Shown here in pieces: positions 1-11,612 of a stretch of 64,000 nt of DNA. The translations under genes were made by a program, and so were the position numbers. The DNA is taken from positions 59,331-123,330 of the forward strand of contig FWWN02000582.1 in the NCBI GenBank assembly GCA_900175165.2, in the 5' to 3' direction. The stretch comes from Rhizomucor pusillus (lineage: Eukaryota; Mucoromycota; Mucoromycetes; Mucorales; Lichtheimiaceae). Every line of letters begins with the position of its first letter. Position 1 is the first letter of the stretch. The notes under the pieces are model-generated. The model saw nothing but the letters and a program-made list of their open reading frames with translations, was not told the origin of the DNA and searched no databases.

Positions 1-2166
1 ATCTGCAGAATACATGGTGCGACCACCGCAACCACCAGCGTTTGTTTTTGTCATCGATACATCGTTCCGAGCAATCGAAAGCGGTGTAATACCAATCGTC
101 ATTACTTCAATATTGGAATCTTTGGATAATATACCCAACGAAGATGGTCGCACCAAAGTAGCTATAATCACTGTGGACAATGCTGTTGGATTTTACAAGC
201 TAGTTGGAGACGAGCCAGAGATGTTGGTGGTCGGCGATCTCAGCGATGTCTACTTGCCGCGTGCCGCAGGGGACTTGCTTGTCGATCTTACGGAAGCGAA
301 GACTTTACTGCGAGATCTTTTGGAAAGGATGAAAACCATGTACAATGAAACTCGCGTGGCAAACAATTGCCTAGGAGTCGCACTACAAGCTGCAAAGAAG
401 CTTTTGGTAAGATAGAGCACTAAGTTATCATTTTGTCTAGAGATGCTGATATGGAGTGGGCTAGTCGTCCACGGGAGGTAAAATCATGTGTTTCCAAGCA
501 AGCCTACCCAATATCGGTGAAGGAGCTGTCAAGCCTGTTGATGAAAACAAAAAACCTATCCTTGACTGTGCAATCATGACACCCACAAGCTCATTTTATC
601 GAAATTTTGCAAATGAATGCGCCAAAGCTCAAGTTTGCGCTGATATGTTTATATTGGGTGGTCAACACGCTGATGTATCGACATTGAGCAAGTGGATAAA
701 ACAAGGGAATACGTACTTGACGGATGCTAATGCTAGAAGTTAGATGTCATTCCACGGTTCACGGGTGGCCAAACCCATTTTTATCCCCGATTTAGTGCTA
801 ACAATATGGGAGATACGCAGCGGTTGAAGGAGGAGATCAAGTCTTTGCTGCGTGAGCCGATCGGGTTAGAAGCTGTCATGCGCACCCGCTGCTCTCCCGG
901 TCTTGTTTGCCAGGCATTCCACGGCAATTGTACCACGCGAGTGCCAGATATCATGGCATTGCCAAACGTTCCTCGAAACCACTCTTACTGTGTAGATCTC
1001 GGCATTGAAGAAGATATTCAAGCATCACATGTCTATTTCCAAACCGCATTGCTGTATACGACAAGCTTTGGCGAGCGTCGCATCCGTGTTATGAATCTTT
1101 GTCTGCCGGTCGCAAAGACCGTCGCTGATCTGTTTTCTTCGGCGGATCAGTTGGCCATTGCAAGAGCGTTGTGCCATCAAGGTATTTCGAATATGATAAT
1201 GATGCAATGATTTTGCGATATCCGAGCTCAATGGGGAAATTTATTCATTAGCGATTGACAAGGCCGTGACAAACAAACTCAAAGATGCACGTGAATTTTT
1301 GGCTAAGCGGATGGTGGAAATCAGCGCCGCCTATGGTCGCGAAGTGATGGGATCAGTTGCTTCAGGAGCAGCTAGGCTTAGTCTATGCCGGAATCTTGCT
1401 CTGCTGCCGTTCGTCATTCTTGGTGTCCTAAAGACCGTAAGTTGTTAGCAGGCTCCAGATGGACCGGATACACATATCAAACGACTGAGTCTATTCTAGG
1501 AGGCTTTCAATGAAGCACCCGTCATTCCTATGGATATTCGTGCCTCGAGTACTATTTTGCTGAGAACACTGCGCATGGATGATTGGAAAAATTTGGTAGT
1601 GCCGCGCTTCTTTTCATTACACAATATGTCGCATACTGTAAGTCTACTGATGCGCATTAGAAAAATGAGAGCATGGCTAATATTCTGCATAGGTTGGCGC
1701 AGTGGATCCAAGTACCGGAAAAATGGTTCTGCCACCGAGATTACACTTATCAAGTGAAAAGTTAGAACGTCATGGTTGCTTCTTGCTGGAGGACGGCGAG
1801 CGGATCTATTTGTGGATCGGCAAGGATGCAGTTCCTCAGCTGTGCATGGATTTGCTTGGTGTGCCAAACATCGGGCAGGTACAATCCGGCCAGATCCCTG
1901 GGTTGCCGACGCTTAAGAATACGTTTTCACAACGAGTATCTGCCATTATTCACCACTTGCGTACCAGCCGCTCAAGCAGCTATTATCCGACTCTATTTGT
2001 AGTCAAGGAGGATGGTGATCCTGTACTGCGAAGCATGTTTCTGAGTCGCTTGTTGGAGGACAGATTAGCACATGGGCCTGCGACAGCTGGTGCCAATCAA
2101 GACCAGGTCAGCTCTGGCATGAGCTACTTTCAATGGCTCGGTTTTCTGCGTGCAAAGTGTCAATAA
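1..2166 (+). CDS. SEC24: SEC24, COPII coat cargo-binding subunit (5' truncated by window)
   Basis: This is the C-terminal half or more of Sec24, the COPII subunit that pairs with Sec23 and selects cargo at ER exit sites. Exons read 1-406, 465-687, 744-1181, 1252-1436, 1500-1637 and 1693-2166; all junction phases agree. The reading starts in frame at position 2 (SAEYMVRPPQPPAFVFVID), the start of the trunk domain. It continues through the GGKIMCFQASLPNIGEG beta strand, the FTGGQTHFYPRFSANN segment, the helical region (KLKDAREFLAKRMVEI; WKNLVVPRFFSLHNM) and a C-terminal gelsolin-like domain (GERIYLWIGKDAV). The second intron (688-743) only works with a GC donor (GCAAGT); using it restores the conserved frame, and no GT donor there does. 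The true start and zinc finger lie upstream of the window. Family assignment is certain; which Sec24 paralogue it is cannot be told. Confidence 0.96.
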
Positions 2167-2242
2167 ATAGCATGCGGTCCAAGGACTGCTGAGTTGAGCA
2201 CTCATTCACGTTCCTTTTTTTCTACTCCTTATACCCTACTCG

Positions 2243-2782
2243 ATGTGCAAACACATTTTGAACGCTCAGGTAGCCTTGCAGTCTAGCGTGACATCCATAA
2301 CACGGCCTTCAGATTAAGCCATTGTCCCAGGTAGCCATTCGTGCCCAGTGCTGCCGACGCTGGTTCGACTGTGCCGAATGCCACGCCGAGGTGTCTGATC
2401 ATCCTCTACGCAAGACCAACGAGATGGTGTTTGCTTGCAAAAAGTGCAAAAAATGTTTTAGAAAGGACATGACGTAGGCACCGAACTACTTCGAAATTTG
2501 ATATCTCGACTCATATAAAATATGCCTATAGAGACTATGAGGATGAGGATGAGTACTGTCCGCATTGTGACAATCACTATGTGATTGAAGCCGTAACACC
2601 AGAACCCAAATTGGAAATAGAAACGGAAGATATCCGTGTGGATAATAGGTAAGTTTTGCATGTGGGAGGTGAGCAAGAGCAACTACTAAGCGAGCTGTAG
2701 AGTTATCAAGGACACTCGGACAAAGTTGGGCAAGGATCCCAAGAGTATCTTCGATTTGGATGTCACAGAGATGCTCGGATAA
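2243..2782 (+). CDS. Small CHY-type zinc finger protein
   Basis: Four exons, 2243-2269, 2331-2473, 2532-2648 and 2701-2782, give a 122-residue protein starting MCKHILNAQVAIRAQCCRRW. It has paired cysteine/histidine motifs: MCKH, QCC, CAECH, CKKCKKC and YCPHCDNH, with the spacing of the CHY zinc finger family. A C-terminal tail follows (TRTKLGKDPKSIFDLDVTEM). Exon 1 encodes only nine codons; the start is chosen because MCKH supplies the first zinc ligands. The gene begins 76 bp after the SEC24 stop on the same strand, so its promoter must be very short or overlap the SEC24 3' UTR. The molecular role of this CHY subfamily is not established, so no function beyond zinc binding is claimed. Confidence 0.85.
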
Positions 2783-3081
2783 GAAAAAAAGAGAGGAGCA
2801 AGCGATCCGATCCAAGATTGCAGTATGATCCGCTATGAAAATCAAAACCAATAACCAACAGAACAAAAGGGACTAATACTTTAACTGATTCTTAATATAC
2901 AAAAGACGGTGATGGGATTACCGTTATTGCCAGTTCATCGTGCACCATACAATAAAACAGGACGCTGCTATGTCATAAATGGCCATCATCCTCATCAAGA
3001 AATAGTCTTGAGTTATTTTTATAGTTGTTTAATTACACTGGAACCAGAAAATGACGAGTTAGCAGACCAAAAAATTGAGAT

Positions 3082-5605
3082 TCAAGACAACTGCGTACCA
3101 ACTTGCAATGCGCGTGTGGCAAAGAACCTGACGTCTCCATCCTCGTCTGTGCAAAGTTTTTCAAGTGTTGGTTTTGCCATGCTAGGCACCAGTTCCTGCA
3201 TAGCCTGGTTCTGTTTGAGCATTGGTATCATTGTCTCTAGGGATTTTGCAACGTTGAACCGGATATTGGGAATAGGATCATTAGAAAGTTCAATGACGGT
3301 AGGTAGCACCAAATCCTTGATTGTGCTTGATGGCAACGAGTTGGCCATTGTCTAGATAGTTAGAAAAAGATTAGAAGCGCTCAAGACCAATGTGGATTCC
3401 AGCTTACAGTCAATGCAAAAATCGTTGTCATTCTATGCAGATAATTATCATCTGTGGCCATAGACTGCACTCGCGGAATGATTGCTTCTTCAGCCCAATC
3501 AGCGCCAAAGACCTCTGTCAATTTTTGAAGATTGGCCGTTGCAGCTTCCCGGATAGAGAATACCTTGTCCCGCAACCATTTCATGCAGAGGTCCATGAGC
3601 TTTTCTTCGAAAAACTGAGGGCCGAACTGCTTGGCCAGGAGAGGGATATACTCAATGATTGCAAGACGGATACGCCATTGCTTATCTTCGGACAATTCAA
3701 CAATGGCAGGCAAGAGTGCTTGCGATAAACGCTCGACACCAATAGCTAGATGGTGGCAAACATCAGATATCGGTGCATTAAGCTGCCAGTATATTCACGT
3801 TACCTTTGTTGATTTCATCTAGGCTAGAGATAACGTTCAGCCGCACATCTGGGAACTCGTCTGTCAGTTGCTGTAAAAATGTAGGTAGCAAGTACTCCAT
3901 TGTACTATGTGGTCAACGATCAATCAATATATTAATGTAAAGAGATGATATGATCAATGGACTTACGGCATTTGACCTACGATGACAGCCAAACCACTAA
4001 CTTCCTTTGCAAGCGCTGCACGGGCATGCTGATTCTCATCCTCTACAAGATCTCTCACGCGAGGCAGCAGTTTCTCGATAACGACCTTCTTGTCCACAAG
4101 CTTGGCAAAGCCTGTCAAGGGACTGAGTCGGTCGTTCTGTATTTGCCTAGATACATCAATTTACATACCGGTGATACGCCCAGCTGCAGCAGTTCGGACT
4201 TCCCCTTCGGCATCGTCGAGGAATCCAAGAAACGGTGCTGTAAAATGCTCTTGCACAATAGCATCACCGAACGCTTGAGCAATCTTGCCAAATTAAAGCA
4301 TAAGTCTGCTGAATAGGATTTGAAGAAACTACGCTTTACCTCGACGTATTCAGAAGCAACCATATACCGCACTCGCCAAGATTTATCTTGTGCTAGAGCT
4401 TGAAATATAGGGAGCAGATACTCTTGATTTTGCTCTCGAGTGAACAAGTTGCCGAATGCAATAAGATCTTCTACGGCCAACAGGCGTACAGAGTCCTGTG
4501 CATCTTGAGCTAATTTCTGTAGTAAGCCGAGTCCCTCCTTTAATACATTTTCGGTTCCCATTGGGGCTGCAAATTTCTGTTTTGACAAGGTAAATAAAGC
4601 GATGCTTTACACAGTTGTGAAAATGTTGAATAATAATACTTACAGCTAGCGCTTTTGCAGCAGCACGTCGGACCATGGGACTCTCATCTGTTACTAGCTG
4701 GGCAAACATGCTGCAAGCGTACTGATATATTAGCACGAGAAAGAAAGAGAAAAAAGAAACAACAAATCGCGAAATTGCGCGTTGTTTTTACCTTCGAAGC
4801 TCGTTTTGCGTGTTGGCGGGGACCTTGGAATATGCATCGGCATAGAGACCGGTGGCAGACGTCCGACTCGTGAACCATTCGCCCAAGCTCAGTCTCTTGA
4901 GCAATGGTAGATAATATTGTTCCACATGATTTGGCGGCAATGTAACAACGAGCTGGCATAGCGATGCGACGGCCTGATAATCGACCAGTGTCAGCATATA
5001 TGCGTATTGTGTCCAGATGAATGCCCTATTTGTTCATGCTCTTTTCTTTTTCCCTCTCTCGAGCGTACGCGTACCTGTTCTCGCACAGATGTCTCTTCTA
5101 CAGCTGCAATGTTTTCGAGGGGGGTAAGGAGAAAGTAGCTGTATTCAGGACCACCGACCGCTTCTGTCAGCTTTGATAACTCGTCAGCCAAGACCGACAA
5201 TACTTCGTCTTCATCGTCAATGCATTCTATACAATCCTGTCAGCAAGATTTCAAGACAGAGTTGGGGAATTGACGACAGCAAGAGAGATTTTGCTGATTC
5301 TTTCGGTCGAAATGTAAGGAACGAAACGCACCTTGCAAGAACGGCAAAAGCTCATTTCGTGTCCGTTCCGGACCAAGAGCCTTGGCGATAACGACAAGGT
5401 TTTTCATTGCATTGAGTCTATACTGGACATCTTCGTGCTTCAATTCATCAATAAGCAGAGCTACAGTGTACAGTTCATCTTGGTCTCCTTGAGCCTCGGT
5501 AGACGTCTCAGAGGATGGTTTGATCGGGTCTTCGTCCATGTATTCTGTTGCGTTGGCATCAGTGGGAGGGGGAGATGGAGCGGGCGTCGTGGCGTCGATT
5601 TCCAT
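3082..5605 (-). CDS. TPD3: Protein phosphatase 2A scaffold (A/PR65) subunit, HEAT-repeat protein
   Basis: Ten exons on the minus strand: 5605-5332, 5226-5075, 4973-4792, 4710-4644, 4576-4340, 4283-4169, 4111-3967, 3904-3804, 3745-3408 and 3351-3082. They encode 626 residues, close to the family's roughly 590 plus an acidic N-terminal extension ([19 protein letters not shown]). HEAT repeats cover the rest. Diagnostic segments are [71 protein letters not shown] and the last repeat [17 protein letters not shown]. The protein is the rigid horseshoe that holds the catalytic C and regulatory B subunits of PP2A in cytosol and nucleus. ATG 5605 is chosen because the preceding open codons (toward 5743) show no family resemblance. 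Exon phases are consistent throughout. Confidence 0.95.
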
Positions 5606-7551
5606 GTCGTAAAAACGGAGGCAAAAACGAGCAATGGTATGCAAAAAAGAGGAAACTGGTCGGTCTCGAAATTGAGATTGTCTGTCACAGCGTAACTTCC
5701 ACTTTGCGTGAATTTTGGTCCCGTATCTGCACAACTCTCTCACACCAACTAGTCACTCCAAGCGCAAATATGAAAGAATGTGCTGTCAATTGTAGGTACT
5801 AGGTGATCTGGAGCCCATAGGAAAGGAAGCGATGCAAGATCGAGATTAAGCAATCTTTTCTATTTGGTTTCTATGAGTAGACGGGCACAACGCACTACAG
5901 AGATTCTGGTTTCTGTCGTCGCATTTGTTCACAAAACTGCAAATGTTTGAAAATATTTTGCATATACACACGGAGATGCTGCTAGACGGCGAATGATTAC
6001 AAGATATGAGAACCAAGTTCTTTAGTGTCCCACGTACAAATAATGGACACTGTCAAACTTCCTGGACGATGTGAGAATTCCACTGATCACGGTCAGCAAC
6101 GGCAAGCGAGGAAATGTTAGAGGGACATTGCCAGATATGCCAATACTGTGTGGATAGGGTCTTGAAATGGCAGAGGTAGATCGCAGAGCCGTCGTTGTTG
6201 ACACGGATGAAAGGTGTACATCTCAGGTACCCAATATATTTGATCTTGTTCGAAACTTGAACTTTATAATCGCTAGGACTGTAAATGCGATAGAAACGTC
6301 GAAAAGCAGCTTGTCAGTGTATTAAAGCCCGTCAAGAGAAATCAGATAGCGAGAATCTGTTTCAAGGTATCGCGTCATGAATGGTTTGTGGTAGCATAAT
6401 GCTCTCGATCTTATTGTACTTAGATCTCTTTCGATTCCGTTTCGAAGATGCAAACCTGCATGGTGCGAATCTAAGGATGCTGTTTTGGTTTCACGCATTT
6501 TGTTGCTTTACATTGCATTGAAAATGATTAGTGATTGTTGCAATATAATCCCTTTGAAATTTATTCTACCTTTCTTTTTCGGTCTAGCACGTCACATTCA
6601 TGAGATGAAGGCAAGATTGCTCAACTGCTGCAACGCTGCGCGCCTTTTCCTGCAAGGAACGGCCATCCAGGGTCATAGACCAAACAAGATCTTGCAACGA
6701 ATAAAAAAAGACTGTAATCAAGGATATGTACAGTGTCGACCTAATTTGTCCATCTTGCTGTGCGCCAATTACTCCAGAAATGCGAGGGACTTTGGCAACA
6801 AATACAAACAGTACGTCATTACGGATTTTAATGCAAACAATAAACAAACGACGATTAAGAGGGGATAGAAAGTAAACTCGCGAAATCGGCTAGACGATAG
6901 CAATGGGTTGGTGACTTGTCTGTATAATCAGATCCTTGCTGCCTGCTTGATTCCCGATTTGTACAGGAATATAGGTGAAACCCCGACATATCCACGCTGT
7001 AGAACTTGGTCTGCCAAAATATCGTTCAAACCGGCGAGGAAAGATGCGCGACCTGCGTTGGATCGGTAAAATCATTGAATGATCTTTGCGGCATCTGTCT
7101 TAAATGTCGATCACTTTTTTGATGCGTTGCCTATGCAAGGTCCATTTTGGGATCAGTCGGTGACGCGGGACGTTGCTGCCGTGATAATGCGCTAGCAAAC
7201 AAGCGACTTCTTTACAGTCGAATATCTAGTGGCTGGGGAACGACGAGCAGTATAGATAGAAGTAAGAGAAAAACAAGCGACAATCCAAGAGTTCGAGTCG
7301 TCTAATACTTATAGTTCCCTTGCTTTCATTAAAGCTTGTGCAACGTGAACGAAAAAAGGATTTTCGACTCCTTCCTCTCTTTTTAGCTCGAAAAAGGCTT
7401 CGTTCCTTTATCACACTATTACTCTCCTGGTCTTTCTCGTATAAGGCAGACCCTTTTACAGCCTTACTTTCCGCCGTCAAATTGTCATTCATTCTTTATT
7501 CCTGCCTGCTGAGCAGTCCCCTCACAATTCCTTTCCCTTGCTCTGCGCACC
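5606..7551. other. Long intergenic region, no convincing gene
   Basis: About 1.9 kb between the start of the PP2A-A gene (minus) and the SH3 membrane protein (plus), so it should hold both promoters. I found no gene with coherent exons. Two minus-strand stretches look mildly protein-like: 6847-6584 (contains KVPRISGVIGAQQDGQIRS) and 7075-6890 (ends KDLIIQTSHQPIAIV, then a stop). They suggest parts of a small roadblock/LAMTOR-type fold but are in the wrong order for one gene. The last 250 bp before 7552 are pyrimidine-rich on the plus strand, like the leaders of other genes here. Confidence 0.4.
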
Positions 7552-8908
7552 ATGAACCGAAACCTTACACCATCGGCAGCCGCCATCTTGGTTTCCATAG
7601 CTACTGTGCTCGAGAATGCATATGCTAAGCCTGTTTGGGTGCCTGACGAACACTTAGCTAAACGCGCTGAAAGTAGCTCGGATGCTAACGCTCAACACAC
7701 CAGCAATGCTGAAAAAGCAACAGGTAAAGAAAGAATATGGATATTTTTGGATGAAGTTTTGAAATTTATCCTTTAATTAAATGCATGTTGCAGAAACGAA
7801 AAATGCAGCTGGTGCGAAGGCCACGGAAACCAACAAAAAGGAACAAGCTACGACAAAGGCTAACACAGCGACCACTACAGAAAAGCAAGACGCAAAACCT
7901 TCAACGACGCAGGCTGCATCGCACAAGACTAGCGAGAAGGCATCTTCTTCGCACACGAAGCAAGCCAATAACAATAACGAGTCTGCAACACCGCAGGCTT
8001 CTTCGACAGCATCAAACATAGCGTCATCTAAAGCAGGCATGAGTTTCAACGGTTTTAGCCCATCGAGCACTCACGTTGCATCTGCTACAGTCTCGTCTTC
8101 AACCCCGTCTTCGAGCTTTTCGAGCGCTTCTAATGCATCCTCTTCTGACTCGTCAGGTATCTCTGGTGGTGCCGTTGCTGGGATCGTGATTGCTGTGCTT
8201 GCGTGCGTTGCCGGTATCGGCGCTTTTTTGATTGTACGCAAAAGACGGGCAGCTGCTCGTCAACGCGAACAGCTGTACAAGAAACCTGATCCGTTCACTA
8301 TGGGCTTTGGCAGCCACGACCCTCCTCCTCCGCACGCCGCATACATGACCAATACGCAGCCCATGATTCAGATGCCTCCTATTGCTGCCTCGACTCCAGC
8401 TACAAATACATACCAGAACAATGCACAGTACCAGGATCAAAACGCATATGGATCCTCTGGGCAATATACACAAAATGTTTACCCCTCGCAACCACACCAG
8501 AGCTACACTCCGGCCCTGGCTGGCGTCGCCGCCGCAGGCACGGCAGTGACTACACCTGCTGCTGTTACTCCGGAACCTGCTAGTCCACCACAGCCTCCTC
8601 AGACTCCACCTATGCAGTCGCTCGGCGTCTACACTGTCGTCTCAACCTATACTCCTACTCTGAGCGATGAGATTGATATCCAACCTGGTGACAAGGTTGA
8701 AATTTTGATTGAATACGATGACGGTTGGTGCCAAGGTATCAACCTATCGCGTGGCAATATTAAGGGTGTCTTCCCGCGTCACTGCGTTGCCCAGACAGAT
8801 GACAATGACAGCAACGCAGCAGCTGTGCGACCAAGCTTGCAACTGAACGGCAACGAAATTGAGAAGCTCAAGCGTGTCAGCTCCATGCTTGGTGCTCCCC
8901 ACCAGTAG
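7552..8908 (+). CDS. Single-pass membrane protein with Ser/Thr-rich ectodomain and cytoplasmic SH3 domain
   Basis: Two exons, 7552-7723 and 7794-8908, encode 428 residues. The N-terminus (MNRNLTPSAAAILVSIATVL..AYA) is a probable signal peptide. A Ser/Thr/Ala/Lys-rich region of about 150 residues follows, of the kind expected to be O-mannosylated at the cell surface. Next is a transmembrane helix (GGAVAGIVIAVLACVAGIGAF) with a stop-transfer RKRRAAARQR, and a Pro/Gln/Tyr-rich cytoplasmic linker. An SH3 domain lies near the C-terminus (YTVVSTYTPTLSDEIDIQPG, then DDGWCQGINLSRGNIKGVFP); the ALYDY-type start, DDGW and the G-x-FP end are all present. The layout resembles fungal surface sensors and polarity proteins with a membrane anchor and SH3 tail (Fus1/Sho1-like in arrangement only). 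Ligand and pathway are unknown. Confidence 0.85.
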
Positions 8909-9669
8909 TAAAATACTAGCGATTTTGCTTAGACAGTATCCTTTACAGGAATCTACGTAGCTGCCTTGAGACATTTTGTTTATTTAAACTAGCGTACATT
9001 GTCTTCCTCTTTTATCATTAAAATATAATATCTAGTAACAGTGAACAGGCTGTCTTTATGCGTACTCTCCGAAATAAAGCAGTTTCCATGAAAGTGAAAT
9101 GATCCTAAAAGGATGTCAATGGCCTAGATTAGCTAAGTATCTGGCGGGATGCAATCGCCTCAGGAAGTTTAGGTTTGCCACATGTACAGCAGAGATATGG
9201 ACTAGATGATAGCATTTATCCTTTCTCCTCAGTATATCACTTGTGCATAAAAAGACAGGGCAAACATTTGATGCCATCAAGCACATGAACCCTTGAGTTC
9301 TCCAACCTCCCTTCTATGCTTGCCTCGCATTTTATATTGCCTTGTAGCTTTTTATGTATACTTTAACCTCGACACCACTGCTATTTTATACTTTTCAGTC
9401 GATAGTTTATTGCGAGTCTCTGGCGCCGACTTTGAGGATACGCGACTTGAGACTTACTATTTTATTAGGGTACATCCAGTTTGCAAGATATCCGAGAAAA
9501 AATATTACATTTTGCAGATTGGTACTGGCGAGCATATATAGTATTCGTTGAAATGTCTAAAACGATTGATTTGAAGGCTTTTATATCGTGAAGCTATTTA
9601 TCTTGAATGGTATGTTTGTATGACAGTGTCTACGAAAATCTCTCTCCTTATCACTAAACATAGTCTCTA
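8909..9669. other. Intergenic, no gene seen
   Basis: This AT-rich stretch follows the SH3 protein gene and leads into the helicase relic. Short open frames on the plus strand around 9293-9551 show no domain, no codon bias and no plausible splice partners. The AT-rich stretch around 9000-9060 fits a 3' UTR and cleavage region. Confidence 0.4.
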
Positions 9670-10130
9670 TTAAAAAAATCATCCAGTTTTCCATCTCACG
9701 AGCTTGCTTTGAAACCGAATCAGCCTGTGCTGCTCATGCGGGATATTGATGTCTCTTCCGGTCTATGTAACGGCACAAGGCTGATCAGCCGCTCGCTCCA
9801 CACGTGCTTCGTCCAAGCCGAAATTGTCTCCGGTAGACATGCTGGAAATATGGTCGACATACCTCGAATCCGGATGATCGCTGAAAACACTGGCTTACCT
9901 TTCAACCTCACTCACATGCAATTCCGGATCCAACCAGCTTTCTATCTGTCCATCCATCGAGCTCAGGTCAAACCCTTCATTCAATCGGCCTGTATCTTCC
10001 AAGTCCTGTATTCTCAAATGGACAACTTTATGTTGCTATATCGCGTGTGACAGATGTTCGAAATTTACGAATGCCTGAATGGAATATTGATGGCACACCT
10101 GTACAAAAAAATTGTATAAACGGAGGCCTT
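9670..10130 (+). pseudogene. C-terminal fragment of a PIF1/Helitron-type DNA helicase, frameshifted
   Basis: The frame through 9709-9967 reads KPNQPVLLMRDIDVSSGLCN, then GTRLISRSL, GRHAGNMVDIPRI, LPFNLTHMQFRIQPAFYLSI and HRAQ. This is the C-terminal part of PIF1-like helicases as found in Helitron transposons and their relatives. At about 9968 the frame breaks: one base is missing after CAG. The next frame continues with QTLHSIGLYLPSPVFSNGQ and LYVAISRVTDVRNLRM, which is helicase motif VI. The upstream walker motifs, and any replication-initiator (HUH) domain, are absent. It is therefore a dead relic. Single-strand family membership (Helitron versus free-standing PIF1-like) cannot be decided from this fragment. 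Confidence 0.85.
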
Positions 10131-10139
10131 TCCTTCCCG

Positions 10140-10460
10140 GCAAAGTTCGCAGTGGAGCCACCTTTTTCCTGGAGGGGCTGTAGCGGTTTGAGGAGTGGGT
10201 CAAGGGCCGGCTTTTTGATGGAAACCTATAGTTAGCTAATTTATATAATTTCCACACGCGTTGGATGGAAGAGTGTATAACACGAAATGAGCTACAAAAT
10301 TCATGTTCACTTTTGGAGTTTGGTAGATAGAACAGACACCAATCTGAGGATTGGGACTTGAAAGATTTTGGATATTCAGCAACTAACGCAAGGAGGGTTA
10401 CACCACGTCTACTGATAAAAATCCATGATCATTGGTGTCTTTGCATGACGTAAGGAGCGT
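10140..10460 (+). repeat. Dispersed repeat R1, copy a (follows helicase relic)
   Basis: About 300 bp that recurs in the same orientation at 46877-47150. Shared blocks include GCTTTGAGGAGTGG-like, AGGGCCGG, GCGTTGGATGGAAGAGTGTA/GCGCTGGATGGAAGAGTGTA, CTCACTTTTGGA-like and AACAGACACCAATCT. The copies are clearly homologous but diverged and gapped. Copy a lies directly behind the helicase fragment, the place where the 3' end of a Helitron would be expected. Confidence 0.75.
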
Positions 10461-11336
10461 TCAACAGCTGTTTTAGATACTAAATCGATTCCACGATATG
10501 GATCGAAAGATCAATACTGTACTCCACAGTCGCTCCTTTTATTGCACCAAGACGCGGTTCCGGATACTGATATGAATTTAGGGCAATGAATTGAGCCTGT
10601 ATATTACAGGCATCCCTTATCTTGTGGTGTGAAGCCCAACCCCATATTTGATTTCGCTTCCACATTTTTGGTATTCCATCTGAATTCGGTTTCCATTGAT
10701 CTCGAAGATATACCTTTGTGTACCTGATAAAACGGTCGATTCGTGGGTCTCATGTCGATCAAATGCAGATTCTAAACCATTGAAATTGTTTGTCAACAGA
10801 TTCCATACCGTGAAACAGTTTTACATCTATTCAAAGAGTGTAATTGATGGCCATGTGCATACATGGATAGTCTGACCGGTACCCATTGATCATGACAAAC
10901 AACTAGTACTGCTTACCAATGTTTACAAATTCCCCTGCTGCTAAGATAGATTGATATGGCGCTTGTCTTGATTGGTTTTCGCGTCCTCAGTTATACCTTT
11001 GATACTCTATTGCTGTTATGATCACAAATCGATCTCTGTAAACAGGAAAGAAACAGCTTCCCATACCGATGTATACCACGCATATAGACACTGATATATC
11101 ATTACATATTACACTGTTTTCTGTTATGTAATCAATGTTTGAATTAGAAAGAGCTCCATTCACGACAATGAGTCGTAGACGTTGCGTTGTATTCACAAGG
11201 TTTGTCTATCTGTTTATAATCTTCTTCTACACTGTCCTGTCTTCTTTCCATCTCTATGTCCTTGTTCTCTACATCTTCAACCTCTTTAGCGTATTCCAAG
11301 GTAATGAATTTGCAACCAAGAAGACTTATCAAGCCC

Positions 11337-11612
11337 TTGCATCTTGAACTGTTTGCGATTGTCACTTCGTATGTATATGATTGCAAGTACTACTTTTCAA
11401 AAGTCTTCTTTTGCGGACTGTTGATCTTTTCAGCACGTCACGCCGGGGTTTTTAGCGTTCCTTTGTCTTTTTTCGGCTTTTTTATTCACGTCGGCGAGTA
11501 AGTAATTATTGAAAATGAATCCTGAATGACCCAAGATAATAATTGACATCTCTAGAATCGCTCGGCCAATTTTCTCAGCTTTGCCCTGGGGCCTGCACAT
11601 TTCGTCCGACTT
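11337..11612 (+). repeat. Dispersed repeat R2, copy a
   Basis: About 275 bp repeated in the same orientation at 38637-38917. Long near-identical blocks are TTTTCAAAAGTCTTC, AAGTAATTATT, CCAAGATAATAATTGA, ATCTCTAGAATC and TTTGCCCTGGGGCCTGCA. Nothing in it looks coding on either strand. It could be a decayed transposon end or MITE-like sequence; I saw no terminal inverted repeat. Confidence 0.8.

Noticed and set aside
688..743. Reading the SEC24 GC donor as a sequencing error
   Set aside because: The GCAAGT consensus, the branch point and two further cases with the same hexamer in other genes make a true GC-AG intron more likely.
2486..2866. 126-codon minus-strand frame over the CHY gene
   Set aside because: It runs antisense across four supported exons and introns and has no recognisable motif.
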